36,648 bases of DNA from M0108 sp044228695 (GCA_044228695.1 JBGAUK010000026.1:1-36648), one strand, 5' to 3'. Shown: positions 1-9,080, numbered from the stretch's first letter. The notes: a model not told the origin generated them from the sequence alone. Translations and numbers: made by a program.

Positions 1-240
1 CCGGCCCTCGGTGAGATCGAGGAGCTTGACGGTATCGACCAGCTTGTTGAGCTGCTTTTTGATCTGCTCGATGATCTCCTCGCTGCCGGTGGTGACCAGG
101 GTCATGCGCGACAGGGTGGGATCATCCGTGGGGGCCACGGTCAGGGACTCGATGTTGTAGCCGCGGGCGGAGAAGAGCCCGGAAACCCGGGACAGAGCGC
201 CGGCCTCGTTTTCCAGCAGGACGGAAATAATGTGTCTCAT
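1..240 (-). CDS. ilvH: Acetolactate synthase small (regulatory) subunit, N-terminal part
   Basis: Only the first 80 residues lie in the window; the gene continues past base 1. The translation opens MRHIISVLLENEAGALSRVSGLFSAR, followed by a GYNIESL segment and TDDPTLSRMTLVT, which is the typical ACT-domain start of the IlvH/IlvN regulatory subunit. This subunit activates the catalytic subunit and gives valine feedback inhibition in the first common step of branched-chain amino acid synthesis. The ATG lies one base after the TGA of the large-subunit gene, so the two are almost certainly translationally coupled in one transcript. Class I aldolase-type confusion is not a concern; the family assignment is secure, the C-terminal half is simply not visible. 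Confidence 0.93.
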   Translation of the reverse strand, partial: MRHIISVLLENEAGALSRVSGLFSARGYNIESLTVAPTDDPTLSRMTLVTTGSEEIIEQIKKQLNKLVDTVKLLDLTEGR

Positions 241-241
241 G

Positions 242-1960
242 TCAGGCGAGCTCCCTTTCTGGCGAGAGGTGCATCTCGTGATGGCCCTTGCCCGCCTCGA
301 TCATGGGGTAAACGTTCTCGGCGGGATCGACCACGATATCCATGAAGACAAAGCGATCCTTCATGGCGAAGGCCTCGCGCATGGCGCCCTCCAGGTCCCC
401 CGGCTGTTCCACCCGCATACCCACATGGCCGAAGCTCTCGCTGAGCTTGACGAAGTCCGGTAGGGCATCGACGTAGGAGTGTGAGTAGCGGCTCTCGTAG
501 AAGAACTCCTGCCACTGGCGCACCATACCCATGTAGCCGTTGTTGAGCAGGATGACCTTGATGGGCAGGTCGTACTGCTTGCAGGTCGCCATCTCCTGGA
601 TGCACATGAGGATGCTGGCCTCGCCGGAGACGCAGGCCACGGCGGCGTCGGGGAACGCAAGCTGCACGCCCATGGCCGCCGGCAGGCCGAAGCCCATGGT
701 GCCCAGACCACCGGAGTTGATCCAGCGCCGGGGCTCGTCAAAGGGGTAGAACTGGGCGGCGAACATCTGGTGCTGGCCCACGTCGGAGGTCAGGTAGAGA
801 CCGCCTTGTGTGACCTTGTAGAGGGTCTCGACGGCGAACTGGGGCTTGATGAGGGGGCTGTGACGATCGTAGGCCAGGCACTTGACCCCCCGCCACTCCT
901 CGATTTGCCGCCACCATTCCGCCAGGGCCACCGGGTCCGGACCCTGCTTGTGCTCCCGGAGAAGGCGCGCCATGTCGGCCAGCACGCTACCCACCGGCCC
1001 GACGATGGGAATGTCCACCCGCACGTTCTTGGAGATGGACGAGGGATCCACGTCCAGGTGGATGATGGTAGCGTGGGGGCAGAATTGCTCGATCTTGCCA
1101 GTGACGCGGTCATCAAAGCGGGCGCCGATGGCGAAGAGGACGTCCGTCTCGTGCATCGCCATGTTAGCTTCGTAGGTGCCGTGCATGCCGAGCATGCCCA
1201 GGAACCTGGGGTCCGTCATGGGGAAGGCCCCCAGCCCCATGAGGGTACTGGTGATGGGGAAACCCGTTTTCTCGACCAGGTCGCGCAGGGCCTGGGAGGC
1301 CTCGCCCAGGATGACGCCACCGCCGGTATAGAGCACCGGCCGCTTGGCCTGGAGCAGGACGTCCACCGCCTTCTTGATCTGCCCCGGGTGCCCCTTCAGC
1401 GCCGGGCTGTAGGAGCGCAGCTTGATGTCCTTGGGGTAGTGGTAGGGGATCTTGATGTTGGGGTCGGTGACATCCTTGGGGATATCCACGAGCACCGGCC
1501 CCGGCCGGCCCGACGTCGCGATGTAGAAGGCCTTGCGGATGGTCAGCGCCAGGTCGTGCACATCCTTGACCAGGTAGTTGTGCTTGACGCAGGGGCGGGT
1601 GATGCCGACCGTGTCCACTTCCTGAAAGGCGTCACTGCCGATCACGGGGGTCGGCACCTGCCCGGACAGGATCACCATGGGTATGGAGTCCATGAAGGCG
1701 GTGGCGATGCCAGTGACGGCATTGGTGGCGCCAGGGCCCGAGGTGACCAGGGCGACGCCACAGCGACCGGTGGCGCGGGCGTAGCCATCCGCGCCATGGG
1801 TGGCGGCCTGCTCGTGACGGACCAGGATGTGCTTGACCTTGTCCTGCTTGAACAAGGCATCGTAGGTATGAAGGACCGCGCCTCCGGGATACCCGAAGAC
1901 ATACTCCACGCCCTCATCGATCAGCGCCTGAACGATGATCTCGGCTCCACTCAGTTCCAA
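242..1960 (-). CDS. ilvI: Acetolactate synthase large (catalytic) subunit
   Basis: This 572-residue protein makes 2-acetolactate or 2-aceto-2-hydroxybutyrate from pyruvate using ThDP, FAD and Mg2+. Glu50 in LVRHEQAATHGADGYAR is the expected ThDP-activating glutamate, and GPGATN and the FAD-domain segments follow. The metal/ThDP motif in the C-terminal third reads GEAS...NN rather than the common GDGS...NN. Length matches the family (about 570). The start codon is TTG at 1960-1958, preceded by GGAGG at 1974-1970 with a 9-base gap; no in-frame ATG fits better. It sits directly upstream of ilvH. A plain ilvB or ilvG name is also possible, because large-subunit isozymes cannot be separated by eye, but pairing with ilvH favours ilvI. 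Confidence 0.93.
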   Translation of the reverse strand: MELSGAEIIVQALIDEGVEYVFGYPGGAVLHTYDALFKQDKVKHILVRHEQAATHGADGYARATGRCGVALVTSGPGATNAVTGIATAFMDSIPMVILSGQVPTPVIGSDAFQEVDTVGITRPCVKHNYLVKDVHDLALTIRKAFYIATSGRPGPVLVDIPKDVTDPNIKIPYHYPKDIKLRSYSPALKGHPGQIKKAVDVLLQAKRPVLYTGGGVILGEASQALRDLVEKTGFPITSTLMGLGAFPMTDPRFLGMLGMHGTYEANMAMHETDVLFAIGARFDDRVTGKIEQFCPHATIIHLDVDPSSISKNVRVDIPIVGPVGSVLADMARLLREHKQGPDPVALAEWWRQIEEWRGVKCLAYDRHSPLIKPQFAVETLYKVTQGGLYLTSDVGQHQMFAAQFYPFDEPRRWINSGGLGTMGFGLPAAMGVQLAFPDAAVACVSGEASILMCIQEMATCKQYDLPIKVILLNNGYMGMVRQWQEFFYESRYSHSYVDALPDFVKLSESFGHVGMRVEQPGDLEGAMREAFAMKDRFVFMDIVVDPAENVYPMIEAGKGHHEMHLSPERELA

Positions 1961-2156
1961 TTCAACTAACCTCCATCTGTTATGACCACCCCGGGTTGGC
2001 CCTTGCCGGCCTGTTACCGGGTACGCGCGGCGAGACAGAAAAGTGGGAGATGTATAAAGGGTCGAAAAGCTACAGGATAGGACCGGGATCGGTCAAGGAC
2101 GGCGTGTCGCCGGGCGGCCTGTCAATCCGGAAAAACCCGGTTCGGGCCGGCGGGGC

Positions 2157-2185
2157 TTGTCCCGCTGGAGGCGGCTCCCTACAAT
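2157..2185 (+). promoter_or_regulatory. Candidate sigma-70 promoter of proS
   Basis: TTGTCC (2157-2162) and TACAAT (2180-2185) are separated by exactly 17 bases and lie 28 bases before the proS ATG. The -10 matches consensus at 5 of 6 positions and the -35 at 4 of 6. Placement and spacing are good; no transcript evidence is available. Confidence 0.55.
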
Positions 2186-2212
2186 GAAACTCTTTTTCGC
2201 CGGGCCCCTCCC

Positions 2213-3940
2213 ATGCGCACATCTCGGTTCCCCCTCCAGACCCTCAAGGAGACCCCCGCGGACGCGGAAGTGGTCAGTCACCGCCTGATGCTGCGGGCGG
2301 GCATGATCCGCAAGCTGGCGGCGGGCCTCTATACCTGGCTACCCCTGGGACTGCGGGTCCTGCGCAAGGTAGAGCGGATCGTCCGGGAGGAGATGGACCG
2401 GGCCGGGGCCCTGGAGGTCCTTATGCCGGCGGTGCAGCCGGCGGAGCTGTGGCAGGAGTCCGGGCGCTGGGAGCAGTACGGTCCCGAGCTGTTGCGCATC
2501 AAGGATCGCCACCAGCGGGAATTCTGCTTCGGCCCCACCCATGAGGAAATCATCACCGACCTGGCGCGCCGGGAACTGCGCAGCTACAAACAGTTACCGG
2601 TCAACTACTACCAGATTCAGACCAAGTTCCGCGACGAGATCCGGCCCCGCTTCGGGGTCATGCGGGCGCGGGAGTTTCTGATGAAGGACGCCTACTCCTT
2701 CCACCTGGACCGCGATTCCCTGGCCGAGACCTACCAGGTGATGCACGCCACCTACAGCCGCATCTTCCAGCGCTGCGGCCTGGATTTCCGCCCCGTCCAG
2801 GCGGATACGGGCGCCATCGGCGGCCGGGCCTCCCATGAGTTTCATGTCCTGGCGGACGCCGGCGAGGACGCCATCGCCTTCTCCACAATGAGCGACTATG
2901 CCGCCAACATCGAGTTGGCGGAGGCCCTGCCCCTGGCGGCCAGCCTCCCGGCGCCCACTCAGGACAAGCGCCTGGTCCCCACCCCCGGGGCCAGGACCAT
3001 CCAGGAACTGGTGGAACAGTTCGACCAGCCCATTGCGCACACGGTCAAGACCCTGGTGGTGGCCGCGGCCGAGGGCAGTGGCGCCCAGCTGGTGGCTCTG
3101 CTGGTACGCGGCGATCACGAACTCAACCCCGTCAAGGCCGAAAAACTGCCCCAGGTGGCCGTGCCCCTGCGGATGGCGACGGAGGAGGAGATCCGCGCCA
3201 CCGTGGGCGCTGGCCCCGGCTCCCTGGGGCCCCTGGGCCTCCCCATCCCCTGCGTCGTCGATCGCACCGTGGCGGTCACCGCCGATTTCAGCGCCGGGGC
3301 TAACCAGGACGGCCATCACTGGTTCGGCCTCAACTGGGGGCGCGACCTGCCCCTGCCGGAGGTGGCGGACCTGCGCAGTGTCGTCGAGGGTGACCCCAGC
3401 CCGGACGGCCAGGGCCAGATCACCATCGCCCGCGGCATCGAGGTCGGACATATCTTCCAGTTGGGACAGAAGTACAGCGCGGCCCTCAAGACCACCGTCC
3501 TGGACGAGGGCGGCCGAGCCCTGACCCTGGAGATGGGCTGCTACGGCATCGGCGTGTCGCGAGTGGTGGCCGCCGCCATCGAGCAACACCACGACGAGCG
3601 TGGCATCATCTGGCCGGAGCCCATTGCCCCTTTCCAGGTCGCCCTGCTGCCCATGAAGCTGGCCAAATCCTACCGGGTGCGGGAGGCCACCGAGGCCCTC
3701 TACCAGGAACTGACCGCCGCTGGCATCGAGGTCCTCCTCGACGACCGGGACGAACGCCCCGGCTTCATGTTCGCGGACATGGAGCTTATCGGCATCCCCC
3801 ATCGCCTGGTCGTCGGTGACAAGGGGCTGGACCAGGGTCTCCTGGAATACAAGGGTCGCCGGGATGCGGAGATGACCCTGGTGCCCATCGGCGAGATCCT
3901 GGGCTTCCTGCGCGAACGCCTCGCGCTGGCCGCGGCCTGA
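2213..3940 (+). CDS. proS: Prolyl-tRNA synthetase
   Basis: This 575-residue class II aminoacyl-tRNA synthetase charges tRNA-Pro in the cytoplasm. The N-terminal catalytic core carries the motif 1 region (PAVQPAELWQESGRW) and the motif 2 signature FCFGPTHEEIITDL. An insertion of about 170 residues in the middle (roughly 225-400) corresponds to the bacterial-type INS editing domain that hydrolyses Ala-tRNA-Pro. Motif 3 is EMGCYGIGVSR, and an anticodon-binding domain fills the C-terminus (LDDRDERPGFMFADMELIGIPHRL). Length fits bacterial ProRS. The ATG at 2213 immediately precedes the conserved opening MRTSRFPLQTLKETP. It stands alone, divergent from the ilv genes and 136 bases before fabA. Confidence 0.97.
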   Translation: MRTSRFPLQTLKETPADAEVVSHRLMLRAGMIRKLAAGLYTWLPLGLRVLRKVERIVREEMDRAGALEVLMPAVQPAELWQESGRWEQYGPELLRIKDRHQREFCFGPTHEEIITDLARRELRSYKQLPVNYYQIQTKFRDEIRPRFGVMRAREFLMKDAYSFHLDRDSLAETYQVMHATYSRIFQRCGLDFRPVQADTGAIGGRASHEFHVLADAGEDAIAFSTMSDYAANIELAEALPLAASLPAPTQDKRLVPTPGARTIQELVEQFDQPIAHTVKTLVVAAAEGSGAQLVALLVRGDHELNPVKAEKLPQVAVPLRMATEEEIRATVGAGPGSLGPLGLPIPCVVDRTVAVTADFSAGANQDGHHWFGLNWGRDLPLPEVADLRSVVEGDPSPDGQGQITIARGIEVGHIFQLGQKYSAALKTTVLDEGGRALTLEMGCYGIGVSRVVAAAIEQHHDERGIIWPEPIAPFQVALLPMKLAKSYRVREATEALYQELTAAGIEVLLDDRDERPGFMFADMELIGIPHRLVVGDKGLDQGLLEYKGRRDAEMTLVPIGEILGFLRERLALAAA

Positions 3941-4076
3941 CCCGCGACGGTCTTCGTCAGGACCGCCGCCCCGGGCCAGACGTACCCGAGAGGCCTCCCT
4001 AATTCTCGCCCCCATCCAATCTTCACCCGACCGCCCTCACCCGCCAGGGAGCGGCATAACCCAGGAAATCCTTGCC

Positions 4077-4589
4077 ATGCGACAGGAAGCCTTCAGCTAC
4101 GACCAGCTACTGCAATGCGGTCGCGGTGAAATGTTTGGCCCGGGCAATGCCCAACTGCCGACCCCGAACATGCTGATGGTGGACCGCATCCTCAAGATCA
4201 GTGACGAGGGCGGCACCTTTGGCAAGGGCGAGATCCTCGCCGAACTGGATATCCATCCGGATCTCTGGTTTTTTGGCTGCCACTTTCCCGGCGACCCAGT
4301 CATGCCCGGCTGCCTGGGCCTGGACGCCACCTGGCAATTGGTGGGTTTTTTTCTGGGCTGGATCGGGAACCCGGGCCGGGGCCGCGCCCTGGGGGTCGGC
4401 GAGGTCAAGTTCACGGGCCAGGTGTTGCCAACGGCCCAGAAAGTCACCTACCGGATTGATATGAAACGCATCATCAGCCGCAAGCTGGTCCTCGGCATCG
4501 CCGATGGCAGCGTCAAGGTGGACAGCCGTGAAATTTACACCATGAAGGACCTTCGGGTGGGGCTCTTCACCTCCACCGAAGGCTTTTAG
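4077..4589 (+). CDS. fabA: 3-hydroxydecanoyl-ACP dehydratase/isomerase
   Basis: The 170-residue protein dehydrates 3-hydroxydecanoyl-ACP and isomerises the trans-2 product to cis-3-decenoyl-ACP, the branch point to unsaturated fatty acids. The active-site hot-dog motif FFGCHFPGDPVMPGCLGLDATWQL is intact, with His69 and Asp83 at the positions of the catalytic His70/Asp84 of the E. coli enzyme. The length is within one or two residues of FabA, and the GCLGLDA segment separates it from FabZ. AGGAA lies shortly before the ATG. The usual partner fabB is not adjacent here. Convergent with dsbC downstream. Confidence 0.96.
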   Translation: MRQEAFSYDQLLQCGRGEMFGPGNAQLPTPNMLMVDRILKISDEGGTFGKGEILAELDIHPDLWFFGCHFPGDPVMPGCLGLDATWQLVGFFLGWIGNPGRGRALGVGEVKFTGQVLPTAQKVTYRIDMKRIISRKLVLGIADGSVKVDSREIYTMKDLRVGLFTSTEGF

Positions 4590-4688
4590 GGGGCGGTCCG
4601 GCTTTCGTCGCGACTGTCTGTCCTTTCGTCGCCCGGGGGGCTGGGCTCCTACATGAAGTCGAGGCCGCTAACCGCCACGGGCGGGCTG

Positions 4689-5438
4689 TCAGCCCTTTTT
4701 CTCGCCCAGCATGGTCGCGAGGCGCTTGGGGGGTACATAGCCGGGGACCATTTCGCCGCTTTCAAGGATGATGGCGGGGGTGCCGGAGACGCCCAGCTTT
4801 TCGCCCAGCTCCATCTGCTCCTTGACGGGGTTGTCGCACTTCTTGTCCGGGACACTCTTGCCGGCCTTGGCGTCCGTGAGGGCGGCCTTGCGATCATCGG
4901 CGCACCAGACGGAGATGGCCTTGTCGAAGGAGGGGGTGCCCACCCCGGAGCGAGGGAAGAAGAGGTAGCGGACCTTGATGCCCTCGGCGAGGTAGCCGTC
5001 GATCTCGCCATGCAGCTTGCGGCAGTAGCCACAGTCGATGTCCGTGAAGACCGTGATGGTGTGCTCGGCCTTGCCCGGGGGCGAGAAGATGATCATCTTG
5101 TCCTCGCCCAGCTTGTTGACGGCGGCCACCCGCTCCTTGGCCTCCTGCTTGCGCGCCTCCGCCAGCCGCGGCGAGGTCTCCGTCAAGTCCTCCTTGCTGA
5201 CCAGGTCGATCATGCGGCCCTGGACCATGTAACGGCCGTCCTTGCTGACGTAAATGACGTCGGAACCCACCAACACCTCGAAGAGACCCGGCACCGGCGT
5301 CTCGTGGACGCTCCCGACCTCGTACTCCGGCAGTATCTTGGCCAGGCTCTTCTTAATGGCGGTGGCATCCGCCAGGGCCTGGGCCGAGACCAGGGCCAGC
5401 ACGGCGCCCGCAAGCCCTATCTTGATCTTCACATTCAT
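4689..5438 (-). CDS. dsbC: Periplasmic thiol:disulfide isomerase DsbC
   Basis: This 249-residue protein reshuffles wrong disulfides in the periplasm. A Sec signal peptide is visible (about residues 1-23, ending AQALA). A small N-terminal dimerisation domain follows, and then a thioredoxin fold with active site C136-G-Y-C139 in FTDIDCGYCRKLH. The cis-proline loop is SGTPA (Pro221). Cys179 and Cys201 could form the structural disulfide known in DsbC. The ATG is preceded by AGAGG with 8 bases spacing. It begins 10 bases after the stop of yajQ, so the two are likely co-transcribed. Homologous DsbG is less likely given the length and CGYC motif. Confidence 0.94.
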   Translation of the reverse strand: MNVKIKIGLAGAVLALVSAQALADATAIKKSLAKILPEYEVGSVHETPVPGLFEVLVGSDVIYVSKDGRYMVQGRMIDLVSKEDLTETSPRLAEARKQEAKERVAAVNKLGEDKMIIFSPPGKAEHTITVFTDIDCGYCRKLHGEIDGYLAEGIKVRYLFFPRSGVGTPSFDKAISVWCADDRKAALTDAKAGKSVPDKKCDNPVKEQMELGEKLGVSGTPAIILESGEMVPGYVPPKRLATMLGEKKG

Positions 5439-5448
5439 GGGTTAACCT

Positions 5449-5931
5449 CTAATCTCTGAAATTGGTGAATTTGAGGGGCAAGCCCCAATCGCCCTCGCGC
5501 AGATGCGCGATGGCCTCCTGCAGGTCGTCGCGATTCTTACCCGACACCCGTAACTGCTCGCCCTGAATCTGGGCCTGGACCTTGAGCTTGGCCGCCTTAA
5601 GGGCCTTGATCATGCTCTTGGCCGTTTCGGTATCGATCCCTTGCTTGAGGCCCACCTCTTGACGCGCCGCGCTCAGGCTGGTGGTGGAGTCCTTGATGTC
5701 CAGGCTGCCGATGTCGACTCCGCGTTTGACCAGCTTCTGGCGCAAAATATCCATCATCTGCCGTAACTGGAAATCCCGCTCCGAGGCCAGCTTGATGACA
5801 TCGCCGGCCAACTCGAAGCTCGCCGTGATGCCCTTGAAGTCGAACCGGGTCCCCACCTCGCGGTTGGCCTGGTCCACCGCGTTGCGGACCTCCTGCAGGT
5901 CCACCTCCGAAACCACATCGAAAGACGGCAT
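5449..5931 (-). CDS. yajQ: YajQ-family nucleotide-binding protein
   Basis: The 160-residue protein matches the YajQ/UPF0234 family from end to end: it begins MPSFDVVSEVDLQEVRNAVDQ, continues with NREVGTRFDFKG, and ends DWGLPLKFTNFRD. Members fold as two RRM-like domains, and some bind cyclic di-GMP (known from Xanthomonas and Pseudomonas homologues); whether this one does is inference. Length is typical (160-163). Cytoplasmic. It lies 10 bases upstream of dsbC on the same strand, and 70 bases after xerD. Confidence 0.94.
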   Translation of the reverse strand: MPSFDVVSEVDLQEVRNAVDQANREVGTRFDFKGITASFELAGDVIKLASERDFQLRQMMDILRQKLVKRGVDIGSLDIKDSTTSLSAARQEVGLKQGIDTETAKSMIKALKAAKLKVQAQIQGEQLRVSGKNRDDLQEAIAHLREGDWGLPLKFTNFRD

Positions 5932-6001
5932 CGATCTTCTCTCCCCTAGCCGGCTGCTGAAGGCTGGTTACATTAGAGCAAGGCTTGCGGCAATGCCAGT
6001 C

Positions 6002-6922
6002 CTAGCCCCGCGGATGGTGCTTGGCGTGGAGCTGCTTGAGTCGCTCCCGGGCGACGTGGGTGTAGATCTGGGTGGTGGAGAGGTCGCTGTGGCCGAGCAG
6101 CATCTGCACGACCCGCAGGTCGGCGCCGTGATTGAGCAGATGGGTGGCGAAGGCGTGACGCAGGGTGTGGGGGGACAGCTCCTTCTGGATGCCGGTGGCG
6201 AGGGCGTGGCGCTTGATGAGTTGCCAGAAGGCCTGGCGGGTCATGTGGTCGCTGCGACGGGTGGGAAAAAGATAGTCGCTGAGCCGGCCGCCCAGCAGGT
6301 CCTGGCGGGGACCGCGGGTGAAATCCGCCAGCCAGGCGAGAGCCTCCTCGCCCAGGGGCACCAGGCGTTCCTTGCCCCCCTTGCCCAGGACCCGCACCAG
6401 GCCCTGATTCAGGCTCACCTCCCCCGGCTTGAGATCGACCAACTCGGAAACCCGCAGCCCCGTGGCGTAGAGGACCTCCAGCATGGTGCGGTCGCGATGA
6501 CCGCGGGGATCCTCGGTATCCGGGGCTCGCAACAGCCGTTCCACCTCCGCCTCCGTCATGATCCGCGGCAGGGGACGGCCCAGCCGGGGGGCATCCACCC
6601 GTGCGCTGGGGTCCTCGCGCAGGGTGCCGATGCGCAGCAGGTACTGGTAAAACTGGCGCAGGCAGGACAGGCGCCGCGCCGCCGAGCGCGGCTTAAGCCC
6701 TTGCAGGGAGAGCCGGGCCAGATAATCGAGCAGATCCAGCCGCGTCGCCCCCGCCAGCCCCAAGCCACGCTCCGTGGCCAGCCAGGTGCCAAAGGCCCGC
6801 AGATCGGACTGGTAGGCCGCCAGGGTATTGGCGCTCAGCCCCCGCTCCATCCAGAGGGCGTCGGCAAAGCCTTCGATGAGGCTATCCTGGGCGGCCGGGT
6901 CCTCCTTCACCCCTCCGCCCAA
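6002..6922 (-). CDS. xerD: Tyrosine recombinase XerD
   Basis: The 306-residue protein resolves chromosome dimers at dif together with XerC. The N-terminal SAM-like domain (about 10-105) and the catalytic domain are complete, with Arg157 (ATGLRVSEL), Lys181 (GKGGKERLVPL), His252-x-x-Arg255 (HTLRHAFATHLL), His278 (LLGHSDLSTTQIYTH) and Tyr287. These offsets match E. coli XerD, and the ending HAKHHPRG is XerD-like. The assigned start is TTG at 6922, overlapping apaH by 16 bases; a GTG four codons later is also possible. It is the last gene of an ogt-apaH-xerD run, an unusual setting for xerD, which is often beside dsbC. Here dsbC is indeed two genes downstream. Confidence 0.92.
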   Translation of the reverse strand: MGGGVKEDPAAQDSLIEGFADALWMERGLSANTLAAYQSDLRAFGTWLATERGLGLAGATRLDLLDYLARLSLQGLKPRSAARRLSCLRQFYQYLLRIGTLREDPSARVDAPRLGRPLPRIMTEAEVERLLRAPDTEDPRGHRDRTMLEVLYATGLRVSELVDLKPGEVSLNQGLVRVLGKGGKERLVPLGEEALAWLADFTRGPRQDLLGGRLSDYLFPTRRSDHMTRQAFWQLIKRHALATGIQKELSPHTLRHAFATHLLNHGADLRVVQMLLGHSDLSTTQIYTHVARERLKQLHAKHHPRG

Positions 6923-7845
6923 GGCAGGGCCTCGTTGAGGCAGCGGACGCGATAGTAGCGACTGTCCTCCAGCCGCAGGGCGGTGAACCGGCCGCGATTG
7001 GCGCAGCCGGTGTCCAGAGGATGGACAAGCAGCTTGCGCAGCCCCCGAGGGACGAACCCCTCGCGATCCAACCGGGCCCAGTGACCAAAGAGGATGGGGA
7101 CCCCCTGGCTGGCGCGCCCCGGGACCTGGAACCAGGGCCGGGACCGCCGGGCGCCCTTGAGCTTGCGGCGCTCACCGTCGAGATCCAGGCAGCCATCGGC
7201 ATCGCACCAGCGCAATTGGGTGAAGCAGTTGGCGATGTAGCGCAGACGACCCCAGCCTTCCAGGTCATCGTGCCAGTGCCAGGGCGGGTCCGGCCCCAGG
7301 TGGTGAAACAGATCGCCGTAAGCCGGATTCTGCAGCAGGACCTCCAGTTCGGCGGCGCGGGCCTTGGCGGTGGCCAGGTCCCACTGGGGCGGCAGACCGG
7401 CATGGACCATGGCATAGCCAAGACGTTCGTCGTGGTAGAGCAGTGGCTGGTGGCGCAGCCAGAAGAGGAGTTCCTCGCGATCGTGGGCCTCCAGGATACT
7501 GGCCAGGGTATCCTTTTTGCCGAAGGTCAGGGCGCCGGAGGCCGCTGCCAGGAGATGCAAGTCGTGGTTGCCCAGGACGCAGACGGCGGCGTGACCTAGG
7601 TCGCGCACAAACCGGAGCAAGCCCAGGGAGTTAGGCCCGCGGTTGACCAGATCGCCCGTAAACCAGAGGCGATCGACGGCGGGATCGAAGTCGATGCGAT
7701 CGAGGAGGCGCAGCAGGTCATCGAAGCAGCCCTGGACATCGCCAATGGCATAGGTGGCGCCGACCTCGTCCAGCGGCGGCCCCTGGTTTAGGGGCGAGAC
7801 CGCCCCCGCGCGGCTGGCCTCCTCGTCCGTCCCCAAGCCCGTCAT
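6907..7845 (-). CDS. apaH: Diadenosine tetraphosphatase ApaH (symmetrical)
   Basis: This 312-residue metallophosphoesterase cleaves Ap4A symmetrically into two ADP. The metal-binding motifs occur in order: YAIGDVQGC, FTGDLVNRGPNS, VLGNHDLHLLA, then MVHAGLPPQWD and FGHWARLD. Normal ApaH starts two or three residues before the IGDVQG motif; here the ATG gives about 28 extra residues. That ATG overlaps the ogt stop as ATGA, a strong coupling signal, so the extension is probably real. The 3' end overlaps xerD by 16 bases. Confidence 0.92.
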   Translation of the reverse strand: MTGLGTDEEASRAGAVSPLNQGPPLDEVGATYAIGDVQGCFDDLLRLLDRIDFDPAVDRLWFTGDLVNRGPNSLGLLRFVRDLGHAAVCVLGNHDLHLLAAASGALTFGKKDTLASILEAHDREELLFWLRHQPLLYHDERLGYAMVHAGLPPQWDLATAKARAAELEVLLQNPAYGDLFHHLGPDPPWHWHDDLEGWGRLRYIANCFTQLRWCDADGCLDLDGERRKLKGARRSRPWFQVPGRASQGVPILFGHWARLDREGFVPRGLRKLLVHPLDTGCANRGRFTALRLEDSRYYRVRCLNEALPWAEG

Positions 7846-8492
7846 CCCTCGCCCGCCCCCACCAGGGCAGGGGGCGCGCCTTCATGGCGCAGCAACCAGC
7901 GCTTGACCTCCAGGCGACGGCCCGCGACATCCCCCGCGAAGCCCCCCAGCCCATCCTTGGCGATAACGCGATGACAAGGCACGGCGATGAGGCAGGGGTT
8001 GGCGCGACAGGCACCGCCGATGGCACGGGCGCTGGTGCCCAGTTGCCGGGCGAGATCACCATAAGTCCGGGTTTCACCGGGGGGGATGGCTTGCAGGGCC
8101 CGCCAGACGCGGTGCTGAAAGTCCGTGCCCCGCGCCGCCAGGGGCAAATTCATGCCCGTCGCACCCCCCTCAAAATAGCGTGCCACGGCCGCGCGAATGG
8201 CCAGGGGCACCGGCTCGCCAGAGCTTGCGTCATCCAATGGCGTCAGGCCCACCGGGGTTTCGGACAGCGCCGGGCCCCCGTGGGGTGCAGTATCTATATC
8301 CTCGACCAGGTTCAGGCACACCAATCCCTCCGCCGCCCAAGCAAGCGCCAGGGTCCCCAAGGGAGTCTCCAGGGTGCCAAATGTCACCGCTCCCGAGGTC
8401 AGGATTCCCGATCGCCCCCGCCCTGTTTTCATATCACCTGTCGTCATATCGCCGGTAAATAGTCGCGCAGTATATACCCAGAGCCCATCCAC
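7842..8492 (-). CDS. ogt: Methylated-DNA-protein cysteine methyltransferase
   Basis: The product transfers the methyl group from O6-methylguanine (or O4-methylthymine) to its own cysteine, which is a suicide DNA repair reaction. The active-site motif is VPCHRVI with Cys173, preceded by the RAIGGACRANP helix that carries the Arg finger, and followed by GGFAG. The upstream half is a degenerate RNase H-like domain. The longest frame (216 residues) opens with a GTG. Two in-frame ATG codons at 8447 and 8432 are alternatives, the second with a weak AGGTG, so the first 15-20 residues are uncertain. First gene of ogt-apaH-xerD. Confidence 0.88.
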   Translation of the reverse strand: MDGLWVYTARLFTGDMTTGDMKTGRGRSGILTSGAVTFGTLETPLGTLALAWAAEGLVCLNLVEDIDTAPHGGPALSETPVGLTPLDDASSGEPVPLAIRAAVARYFEGGATGMNLPLAARGTDFQHRVWRALQAIPPGETRTYGDLARQLGTSARAIGGACRANPCLIAVPCHRVIAKDGLGGFAGDVAGRRLEVKRWLLRHEGAPPALVGAGEG

Positions 8493-8636
8493 CCCCGGCC
8501 CCTAGCAGGCGAAGCTGCAAACCCACGGCGTGAGGGTCGGGCAACCTGGCACTCGGTCCCGGCCATCCGCCCAAGCCAAGAAATTGAGTACAATGCGCCC
8601 TCTTAACAACACCCACGAGGCACCCTCGGCCCAGCC

Positions 8637-9080
8637 GTGAACAACCCCCAAGCCCCCTTCTGGGAAACCACCCTCCTGGACGCCATGAGCAGCGACCAGT
8701 GGGAGGCCCTGTGCGACCGCTGTGGTAAGTGTTGCCTGGAAAAGCTGGAGGAAGAAGAGACCGGCCGCATCTTCTACACCAACGTCGCCTGCAAACTGCT
8801 CGACCCCAACACCGGCACTTGCGGCGACTATCCGCATCGTTCCCGCCTGGTGCATGATTGCATCGAACTCACGCCAGCCACCGTCGCCGACCCCCATTGG
8901 CTCCCAACCACCTGCGCCTATCGGCGCCTGCGCGAGGGCCGCCCCCTGCCCCGGTGGCACCCACTCCTCAGCGGCGACCCCACCTCCGTCAGCCGCGCTG
9001 GCCAGTGCGTCGCCGGTCGGGTCATCCCCGCCGCCGAAGCCGGGCCCCTGGTGCACCACCTCATAGACTGGATCGAATAA
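8637..9080 (+). CDS. YcgN-family cysteine-cluster protein
   Basis: A 147-residue cytoplasmic protein of the YcgN/UPF0260 family, related to the zinc- or iron-binding CxxCxxCC group. Eight cysteines are visible: C26, C29, C32, C33 (CDRCGKCC), then C52, C62, C75 and C93, in the family order CGKCC...ACKLLD...TCGDY...HDC. Function in the family is not established; the cluster suggests metal or Fe-S binding. The start is GTG at 8637, and no ATG precedes the conserved FWE segment in frame. Divergent from ogt. Confidence 0.9.
   Translation: MNNPQAPFWETTLLDAMSSDQWEALCDRCGKCCLEKLEEEETGRIFYTNVACKLLDPNTGTCGDYPHRSRLVHDCIELTPATVADPHWLPTTCAYRRLREGRPLPRWHPLLSGDPTSVSRAGQCVAGRVIPAAEAGPLVHHLIDWIE

Noticed and set aside
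770..1969. 400-codon open frame antisense to ilvI
   Set aside because: Shadow of the high-GC coding strand; no ribosome site, low-complexity Gly/Asp/His-rich translation and no family resemblance.
2594..4015. 473-codon frame antisense to proS
   Set aside because: Same GC-driven shadow effect; proS itself is unambiguous.
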